Assembly: GCA_913050105.1 (NCBI GenBank)
Contig: CAJWZN010000085.1
Coordinates: 1-5,288 of the forward strand
Origin: an uncultured Synechococcus sp.
GTDB lineage: Bacteria > Cyanobacteriota > Cyanobacteriia > PCC-6307 > Cyanobiaceae
DNA length: 5,288 nucleotides
Direction of reading: 5' to 3'
Part shown: positions 1 through 4,281 of the stretch, piece by piece
How the letters are laid out: every line of letters begins with the position of its first letter
Numbering within the stretch: the stretch's first letter is position 1
Notes under the pieces: model-generated
Database searches by the model: none
What the model was told of the DNA's origin: nothing
Seen by the model: the letters and a program-made list of their open reading frames with translations, nothing else
Made by a program: the position numbers and the translations under genes

Positions 1-147
1 TTCCTGGTGAGCGGTTCAGGGAAGCGTCAAGCGTTACAGCGTCTGGTTGATCCGCAGGAATCGCCCGATCGAACCCCCGCCAAGCTGGTTTCCCCTGCTA
101 AGCCAGTCTTGATCCTTGCTGATCAAGATGCAGCCGCCGGTCTCTGA
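1..147 (+). CDS. pgl: 6-phosphogluconolactonase, C-terminal fragment (5' end outside window)
   Basis: An open frame enters from the left edge and stops at TGA 145-147, giving the last 48 residues of a protein. It begins FLVSGSGKRQALQRL, continues with a Pro-rich PAKLVSP stretch and ends near LADQDAAAGL. This matches the end of 6-phosphogluconolactonases (Pgl/DevB) as I remember them: a strand with the 'L-x-x-G-x-x-K' motif, a helix, a Pro-Ala-x-x-L segment and a final 'D-x-x-A-A'. The enzyme hydrolyses 6-phosphogluconolactone in the cytosolic oxidative pentose-phosphate pathway. The catalytic part lies outside the window, so the call rests on the tail alone. Its last 20 bases overlap the start of the CIA30 gene, suggesting co-transcription and coupled translation. 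A related sugar-isomerase-like protein of the same fold cannot be excluded. Confidence 0.72.
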   Translation, partial: FLVSGSGKRQALQRLVDPQESPDRTPAKLVSPAKPVLILADQDAAAGL

Positions 148-700
148 TCTGCCCTCAGGGCAGGTGCTTTTCGAAGGTGCAGCCTTCGCCGAGTGGTCCA
201 GTCTCAATGACACGATCATGGGTGGGCGTTCAAAAGCTGGATGTCGGGTTGTATCCGACGGTTTGCTGTTGGAGGGCGAATTGATCGAGCAGGGTGGCGG
301 CTTTGTCAGCTGCCGCTCTCCGCGGTTGCAGCCGCCGCTGGATCTGTCTCCGTACTCAGCCATCCAACTTGATGTGGAAGCGGAGGGACGCACCCTCAAA
401 ATCGCCCTGGGTTGCCGGGATGGGGCGATGGGTCTGACTGAGCTGATTCCAGGAGGCCTTCGCTGGGTCGTGGATGTACCCACACGCAGTGAAGGTGTGA
501 CGCGGCTGACAATTCCGTTCAGTGATCTTCGCCCCACCGTCCGTGCCAAGCCGGTGGGGCTGCCGCTGCGTTTTGACCGCTCAGGCATCACCCGTATCCA
601 GCTGCTGCATTCCAAATTCGGTGACGATGGCGCGCTCAATCCAGGCTTCCGCGCTGGTCCTATCCGAATGCTTGTCCGCACCATCCGCGCTTTGCCTTAA
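128..700 (+). CDS. CIA30-domain protein (complex I intermediate-associated protein 30 family)
   Basis: This gene encodes 190 residues, about the length of a single CIA30 domain with little else. The family hallmark is near the N-terminus: W23-S-S-L-N-D-T-I-M-G-G-R-S35, the 'W-x-x-x-N-D-x-x-M-G-G-x-S' motif. It is followed by alternating beta-strand-like segments typical of this galactose-binding-like sandwich fold. No signal peptide or membrane segment is visible, so a cytosolic protein is likely. Related domains act in assembly of respiratory complex I in mitochondria and in the chloroplast protein HCF173; the bacterial role is not established. ATG 128 is chosen because the frame closes at TGA 110-112 and the next Met lies inside the motif; TTG 116 is the only other sensible start. 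No clear Shine-Dalgarno sequence is seen, and the start sits inside the end of pgl, so reinitiation or coupling is likely. Confidence 0.85.
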   Translation: MQPPVSDLPSGQVLFEGAAFAEWSSLNDTIMGGRSKAGCRVVSDGLLLEGELIEQGGGFVSCRSPRLQPPLDLSPYSAIQLDVEAEGRTLKIALGCRDGAMGLTELIPGGLRWVVDVPTRSEGVTRLTIPFSDLRPTVRAKPVGLPLRFDRSGITRIQLLHSKFGDDGALNPGFRAGPIRMLVRTIRALP

Positions 701-704
701 CGCG

Positions 705-1070
705 ATGGACCTACTGGTGCTGATCGCCAAGACCGCTGACGTCTGCCGGAAGCCATGGCGGCACGCTGTGGTTTTGGTGGATCCCTCAGCAGCGGCTGAA
801 CTGGATGATCTGAACGTTCGGATTGAATGTCGCGATGCGGAAGGTGAGCGACAAACCGACCTCGACCTGGAACTGGAGGTGTACCGCAGCGGAGCCGAAA
901 TCAACCTGATGCTCAGCTGGTGGGATCAACCCAACCGACCACTGCTCTGGCATGGACGACACGCTGTATGGATGAGTGGTGAAACAGGTGAGCGGTGCAG
1001 CGCCCCCGCTGATGCGGCGCCGATAGAGGCTCTGGGTCGACGCCTCCGCTCCCTGCTTCAGCCCGGCTGA
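705..1070 (+). CDS. conserved hypothetical protein, 121 aa
   Basis: I do not recognise a named family, though it resembles short unannotated proteins I associate with marine Synechococcus. ATG 705 follows the CIA30 stop by 4 bp; the frame stays open far upstream, but that part overlaps the CIA30 gene and its residues look like out-of-frame translation. The protein is soluble and acidic in the middle (many Asp/Glu at residues 32-58), then has an aromatic stretch: L70-S-W-W-D-Q-P-N-R-P-L-L-W-H-G-R-H-A-V-W89. The end is helical and basic (A109-L-G-R-R-L-R-S-L-L). There is no signal peptide, membrane helix or catalytic motif I can name. The spacing suggests it is the last gene of the pgl-CIA30 unit. 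Its TGA abuts the ilvD stop on the other strand, and its Q-P-G tail is part of an inverted repeat described separately. Confidence 0.8.
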   Translation: MDLLVLIAKTADVCRKPWRHAVVLVDPSAAAELDDLNVRIECRDAEGERQTDLDLELEVYRSGAEINLMLSWWDQPNRPLLWHGRHAVWMSGETGERCSAPADAAPIEALGRRLRSLLQPG

Positions 1071-1082
1071 TCAATCGGGCTG
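1059..1082. repeat. inverted repeat spanning two abutting stop codons; possible bidirectional terminator
   Basis: Arms CAGCCCG (1059-1065) and CGGGCTG (1076-1082) pair perfectly over 7 bp around a 10-base loop. The centre is the palindrome TGATCA (1068-1073), made of the TGA of the 121-aa gene and the reverse complement of the ilvD TGA. Over 24 bases only the pair 1066-1067 versus 1074-1075 fails to match. There is no intergenic base, so any terminator for either convergent transcript must lie in coding sequence, and this GC-rich hairpin is the obvious candidate. Against this, no T-run follows it on either strand, so it is not a classical intrinsic terminator. Confidence 0.5.
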
Positions 1083-2744
1083 GTCGGTGACGGCACCACG
1101 GCTTGAACTCGAAACAAGTCGCGAATATTTGCCGAGAATTCCTGTTCGATAACGCGGAGTGGGTGGTATCCAGACGGAACGACGGCGTTCAAGTTCGGCT
1201 TCATCAACATTCAACTGAAGCAACAGCTGATCGGCATCCACAGTGATGCTGTCGCCCTCCTGAACCAGACCGATGGTTCCCCCCACAGCAGCTTCCGGCG
1301 CAACGTGACCCACAACAAGTCCATAGGAGCCACCGCTGAAGCGACCGTCGGTGATCAGGGCCACCTTTTCGCCAAGACCCTGGCCAACGATCGCTGATGT
1401 CGGTGAAAGCATTTCGCGCATACCGGGACCTCCAACGGGTCCCTCGTAGCGAACAACCACCACATCCCCCGCCTTGATCTGGCGATCAAGGATGGCGGCC
1501 AGGCAGGTTTCCTCACTTTCAAACACCCTGGCAGGTCCTGTCAGAACAGGGGTTTTCACTCCACTGATTTTGGCGACGCTTCCCTCCTGAGCGAGGTTTC
1601 CCTTGAGGATCGCCAAGTGCCCTTTTTGATAAAGCGGCCTTGAAATCGGGCGGATCACGTCCTGATTGGCGGGGGGATCCGAAGGGACATCGGCCAGGAG
1701 TTCCCGGAGAGTTTTTCCTTCAATGGTGAGGCAGTCGCCGTGCAGCAGTCCGGCATCCAGAAGCTGCTTCATCACCTGCGGAATGCCACCCGCCTGATGG
1801 AGATCCACCGTCACGTAGCGGCCACTTGGCTTGAGATCGCAGAACACCGGCACTCGCTGGCGGATGTCCTCAAAATCGTCAATGCTCAATTTCACACCTG
1901 CTGTGCGGGCTATCGCAAGCAGGTGAAGAACGGAGTTGGTCGATCCCCCCACAGCCATGATCACGCTGATCGCGTTCTCGAAGGCTTCCCGGGTCAGCAG
2001 ATCCAGAGGACGAATATTCGCCTTCACCGCCTTGAGCAGCACCTCGGCCGAACGGGCTGCACTGTCAGCTTTTTCCTGGTCTTCAGCCGCCATGGTTGAG
2101 CTGCAGGGCAGGCTGAGCCCCATCGTTTCAATGGCGGCGCTCATGGTGTTGGCGGTGAACATGCCACCACAGCTTCCGGCGCCAGGGCAGGCGTTTTTTT
2201 CAACAGCGATCAGCTGTTCTTCATCGATGTTGCCGTTGGTCAGCTGACCAACGGCTTCAAAGGCGCTCACCACGGTGAGATCGCAGCCACCCAGTTTGCC
2301 CGGCTTGATCGTGCCGCCGTAAACGAAGATCGCGGGGATGTTCATTCGGGCCATGGCGAGCATCGCCCCCGGCATGTTCTTGTCGCAGCCCCCAACGGCC
2401 AGAACTCCATCCATGCTCTGGCCGTTACAGGCGGTTTCAATCGCGTCGGCGATCACTTCACGGCTTACGAGGGAATACTTCATTCCCTCTGTTCCCATGG
2501 AGATTCCGTCGCTCACGGTGATGGTGCCGAACATCTGGGGCATACCCCCCGCATCACGTGCGGCGGCTTCAGCACGTTTGGAGAGATCGTTCAGCCCGAC
2601 ATTGCACGGCGTGATCGTGCTGTATCCATTGGCAATTCCAAGAATCGGCTTGCCGAAATCACCGTCGTCGAAGCCGACGGCCCGCAGCATGGCGCGGTTG
2701 GGTGAGCGCTGAATTCCTTTGGTGACGGCGTCGGAACGAAGCAT
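1071..2744 (-). CDS. ilvD: dihydroxy-acid dehydratase
   Basis: IlvD dehydrates 2,3-dihydroxy-isovalerate and 2,3-dihydroxy-3-methylvalerate to the 2-keto acids that become valine, leucine and isoleucine; it is cytosolic and uses an Fe-S cluster plus Mg2+. From ATG at 2744 the protein is 557 residues, the usual length. The frame extends upstream to a TTG at 2777, but the added residues (ARLPRPIPR) are not family sequence, whereas MLRSDAVTKGIQRSPNRAM is the normal beginning. Visible motifs are C47 in T-P-C-N, C120-D-K-N-M-P-G126 (signature 1, with the Mg-ligand Lys) and C192 in G-A-G-S-C-G-G-M-F. These three Cys fit the [2Fe-2S] type. Signature 2, A-L-I-T-D-G-R-F-S-G-G-S, is near residues 462-473, with the Ser thought to act as base. 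It is the last gene of a three-gene minus-strand cluster, 45 bp after the membrane protein. No leader peptide or attenuator is seen. Confidence 0.97.
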   Translation of the reverse strand: MLRSDAVTKGIQRSPNRAMLRAVGFDDGDFGKPILGIANGYSTITPCNVGLNDLSKRAEAAARDAGGMPQMFGTITVSDGISMGTEGMKYSLVSREVIADAIETACNGQSMDGVLAVGGCDKNMPGAMLAMARMNIPAIFVYGGTIKPGKLGGCDLTVVSAFEAVGQLTNGNIDEEQLIAVEKNACPGAGSCGGMFTANTMSAAIETMGLSLPCSSTMAAEDQEKADSAARSAEVLLKAVKANIRPLDLLTREAFENAISVIMAVGGSTNSVLHLLAIARTAGVKLSIDDFEDIRQRVPVFCDLKPSGRYVTVDLHQAGGIPQVMKQLLDAGLLHGDCLTIEGKTLRELLADVPSDPPANQDVIRPISRPLYQKGHLAILKGNLAQEGSVAKISGVKTPVLTGPARVFESEETCLAAILDRQIKAGDVVVVRYEGPVGGPGMREMLSPTSAIVGQGLGEKVALITDGRFSGGSYGLVVGHVAPEAAVGGTIGLVQEGDSITVDADQLLLQLNVDEAELERRRSVWIPPTPRYRTGILGKYSRLVSSSSRGAVTDQPD

Positions 2745-2789
2745 GAGCCTGGGAATTGGCCTGGGCAATCTCGCCAACCTACCGACCGC

Positions 2790-3068
2790 TCAGTCGTCGG
2801 AACCGAGCCCTTCAAGCTGGGCGCGGACCCGGGCAATCTCGGCATTCAATTTCTCAACACGCTCTTCCAGCAGACCACCACTACCGGGCTCGAACACCTC
2901 TGATCCGTCCTGCATTCGAGGGGCATGAAGCATGGCCTGATGGTGGTTGACCCGCCGGCGGCGATCCGCCTCGTTCATCAGCCACCAGGCGAGTCCCGCG
3001 GCACCGAACAAGGCCCCGGTGAAAAGAGTGGCGAAAGTTCCTGAACTGCTGGGGTGGTGTTGGCTCAT
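2790..3068 (-). CDS. small single-pass membrane protein with C-terminal coiled coil, 92 aa
   Basis: No named family is recognised. From ATG 3068 (a TTG at 3077 would add three residues) the protein has a short polar His/Ser N-terminus and then one hydrophobic segment at about residues 12-31. That segment carries small residues spaced G18-x-x-x-G22-x-x-G25, which favour helix packing, and two Trp at its end. R36-R-R-R39 follows directly, so by the positive-inside rule the C-terminus should face the cytoplasm. Residues 66-88 show a clean heptad pattern of L67, V71, L74, I78, V81, L85 and L88 among charged residues, a short coiled coil suited to dimerisation. The tail is acidic (G-S-D-D). It lies 36 bp downstream of the UPRT-like gene and 45 bp upstream of ilvD, so it is probably co-transcribed with both. 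A membrane anchor or scaffold role is inference only. Confidence 0.82.
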   Translation of the reverse strand: MSQHHPSSSGTFATLFTGALFGAAGLAWWLMNEADRRRRVNHHQAMLHAPRMQDGSEVFEPGSGGLLEERVEKLNAEIARVRAQLEGLGSDD

Positions 3069-3104
3069 CGTTGACAACGTCTTGATGAAAATCTAGTCAT
3101 GGCC

Positions 3105-3710
3105 TCAGCTCCTGATATTGAGACGTCGCACAGGGTCACCGATTCCAGGGTCGATCAGGCCCTCGGCATCGACCACTTCATCAATGCAGGCCGTGTGAAG
3201 GGTGAGATCAGAGATCTCTTCCCCGAGACGCTTCAAGCCTGGACTGGAGCAGAGAGCTGTGATCAAACGAAGACGGCGTCCTTCGACACCTCGCTCCAGC
3301 AACTGGCGCAGTTGAATGAGAATGCTGTCGTCATCAACGATTTGATCCACAAATAGGATCACACCGGCATTGGCTTCGATCGACGATGGAACCCCGTTGA
3401 GACACAGCGACGCTTCCGGCAAAACACTGCGGGCTCCCTGCCAGAGTTCAAGGCCTGCAGGAAGTGTGGGAATAGCCAGGAGAGGAACTCCCGCCTCCAC
3501 AACAGTCCCCTCTGTTTCGGAACGAGGCGTGGGGACACGTTCCTTTCGATGGGGTAACCAGTCGCGAAGTGCCTCGTAGGTGAGCCAGCGCCCCAGTTCC
3601 TGCATCGCTGTGGCGTACAGCGCCGGTGGTGTGTCCCGATGGCGCAACATTGTCAGCCAGTGACCGATCAGGGGATGGGGTGGCACCACCACTCGAAGAC
3701 TCATCGCCAT
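3105..3710 (-). CDS. uracil phosphoribosyltransferase-like protein, probably without UPRT activity
   Basis: This 201-residue protein aligns end to end with uracil phosphoribosyltransferase (Upp), which makes UMP from uracil and PRPP. The start V-P-P-H-P-L-I-G-H-W-L matches the 'HPLVKHKL' region; L39-G-R-W-L-T-Y-E46 matches 'GSLLTYE'; H172-T-A-C-I-D177 and D187-P-G-I-G-D192 match the end. The substrate sites are eroded. The PILRAG loop is P81-T-L-P-A-G86, losing the Arg. The PRPP loop 'DPMLATGGS' is D122-Q-I-V-D-D-D-S129, one residue shorter and acidic in place of Thr-Gly-Gly. 'GDAGDR' after the uracil loop is G-D-P-V-R-R. Annotation as upp would therefore mislead; a regulatory or other ligand-binding role is possible but unproven. 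ATG 3710 has GAGG four bases upstream (CCTC at 3715-3718 on the plus strand); ATG 3704 is the alternative. It is the first gene of the minus-strand cluster. Confidence 0.85.
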   Translation of the reverse strand: MAMSLRVVVPPHPLIGHWLTMLRHRDTPPALYATAMQELGRWLTYEALRDWLPHRKERVPTPRSETEGTVVEAGVPLLAIPTLPAGLELWQGARSVLPEASLCLNGVPSSIEANAGVILFVDQIVDDDSILIQLRQLLERGVEGRRLRLITALCSSPGLKRLGEEISDLTLHTACIDEVVDAEGLIDPGIGDPVRRLNIRS

Positions 3711-3766
3711 ATCGCCTCGGTCCGCCGGCAGCTGCCATAACGTGATGGTTCAAGTTACCGGCTCCG
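3711..3766. promoter_or_regulatory. divergent intergenic spacer expected to hold promoters for both flanking units
   Basis: These 56 bases separate the start of the minus-strand UPRT-like gene from the start of the plus-strand pentapeptide gene, so both units are probably transcribed outward from here. I cannot pick convincing -35/-10 pairs; there is only weak AT-rich sequence around 3736-3758, including an inverted TAAC (3738-3741) / GTTA (3754-3757). ATG-N8-TAC at 3745-3758 is one half-site away from an NtcA-type GTA-N8-TAC box and is not called. The GAGG of the UPRT-like gene lies at 3715-3718. With so little room, the promoters must overlap or the leaders must be very short, or one promoter lies inside a neighbouring gene. 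Confidence 0.4.
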
Positions 3767-4276
3767 ATGCAGCTTGTTCTTCGACCGGTGTCCCTGTTCA
3801 CGGCGGTTCTCATTGGTTTCTGCACCCTGATCTGGCCTGGAGTCGCTGACGCGATGACCGCTCCTGAACTGCGAGGGGGGCGTGCCGTTCAGGACATATC
3901 CGCTGATATGCACGGCCTTGATCTGAAAGAGAAGGAATTTCTCAAGGCAGATCTTCGCGACGTGAATCTCAGCCAAACAGATCTGCGTGGTGCTGTGATC
4001 AACACGTCACAACTTCAAGGTGCAGACCTGCGAGGTGCAGACCTGTCTGATGTGGTGGGCTTCGCCAGCCGTTTCGACGGGGCTGACCTGCGCAATGCGA
4101 ATTTCACCAATGCGATGTTGATGCAGAGTCGTTTTGCTGACGCTGAGATTGAAGGAACCGACTTCACCAACGCTGTGTTGGATCTTCCCCAACAGAAAGC
4201 ACTCTGCGCAAGAGCGGACGGGATCAATTCCGATACAGGAATATCAACCAGAGACAGCCTCGGCTGTCGCCCCTGA
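3767..4276 (+). CDS. secreted pentapeptide-repeat protein, probably thylakoid lumen or periplasm
   Basis: The 169-residue product begins with a Sec-type signal peptide: R6, a hydrophobic core at residues 8-23, and V26-A-D-A29 as the likely cleavage site. From residue 53 to 138 a Leu, Phe or Ile recurs every fifth position (53, 58, 63, 68 and so on to 138), with A(D/N)L/F pentads. That is 18 positions with one break, at G98. This predicts a right-handed quadrilateral beta-helix of about four turns. From about 103 on, Phe and Leu/Ile alternate. The C-terminal cap L146-C-A-R-A-D-G-I-N-S-D-T-G and T161-R-D-S-L-G-C167 has the two cysteines of the mature protein, likely a disulfide. Length, signal peptide and cap closely resemble Rfr32 of Cyanothece 51142 as I recall it. 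The biochemical function of the family is unknown. ATG 3767 is chosen because it gives a complete signal peptide. cobW follows after 5 bp. Confidence 0.92.
   Translation: MQLVLRPVSLFTAVLIGFCTLIWPGVADAMTAPELRGGRAVQDISADMHGLDLKEKEFLKADLRDVNLSQTDLRGAVINTSQLQGADLRGADLSDVVGFASRFDGADLRNANFTNAMLMQSRFADAEIEGTDFTNAVLDLPQQKALCARADGINSDTGISTRDSLGCRP
4019..4045 (+). repeat. 12-bp direct repeat, 15-bp period, inside the pentapeptide gene
   Basis: GGTGCAGACCTG occurs at 4019-4030 and again at 4034-4045, separated by CGA. It encodes two identical neighbouring pentads (G85-A-D-L-R then G90-A-D-L-S). The identity at DNA level, where other pentads have diverged, suggests a recent duplication or slippage event, or conversion within the repeat. 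Confidence 0.75.
4253..4268 (+). other. small perfect hairpin just before the cobW start
   Basis: GACAGCC (4253-4259) and GGCTGTC (4262-4268) are exact inverted complements separated by TC. In RNA this would fold as a 6-bp stem closing a CUCG tetraloop. It lies in the last codons of the pentapeptide gene, 13 bases before the cobW ATG, and encodes part of the conserved S-L-G-C cap. No T-run follows, so it is not an ordinary terminator. It could modulate cobW expression or be a by-product of the coding sequence. Confidence 0.4.
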
Positions 4277-4281
4277 ATTCA

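Noticed and set aside
34..684. A 216-codon minus-strand open frame opposite the CIA30 gene
   Set aside because: The plus strand carries a clear CIA30 motif and the pgl tail; the minus frame is rich in Arg/Ser/Pro, as expected for an antisense shadow.
522..704. Longer N-terminus for the 121-aa protein
   Set aside because: The extension lies wholly within the CIA30 gene in another frame and its sequence (many Ser, Cys, Ala) looks like out-of-frame translation.
1740..2712. Long plus-strand open frames opposite ilvD
   Set aside because: They are antisense to an intact, strongly conserved enzyme, and their residues lack any recognisable domain; they reflect codon bias in GC-rich coding DNA.
3069..3079. 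Palindrome CGTTGACAACG directly before the start of the 92-aa membrane protein
   Set aside because: Five-base arms around one base are expected a few times by chance in a sequence this long, and no promoter is convincing beside it.
3745..3758. Possible NtcA operator in the divergent spacer
   Set aside because: The sequence is ATG-N8-TAC rather than the consensus GTA-N8-TAC; only one half-site fits and no well-placed -10 element accompanies it.
3821..3823. Lipoprotein Cys (C19) in the pentapeptide protein signal sequence
   Set aside because: The preceding residues I-G-F do not form a lipobox, and a better signal peptidase I site (V-A-D-A29) lies downstream.
4277..4281. Cobalamin riboswitch ahead of cobW
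   Set aside because: Only five bases separate cobW from the upstream gene, and no B12-box-like element was seen in the coding sequence before it.
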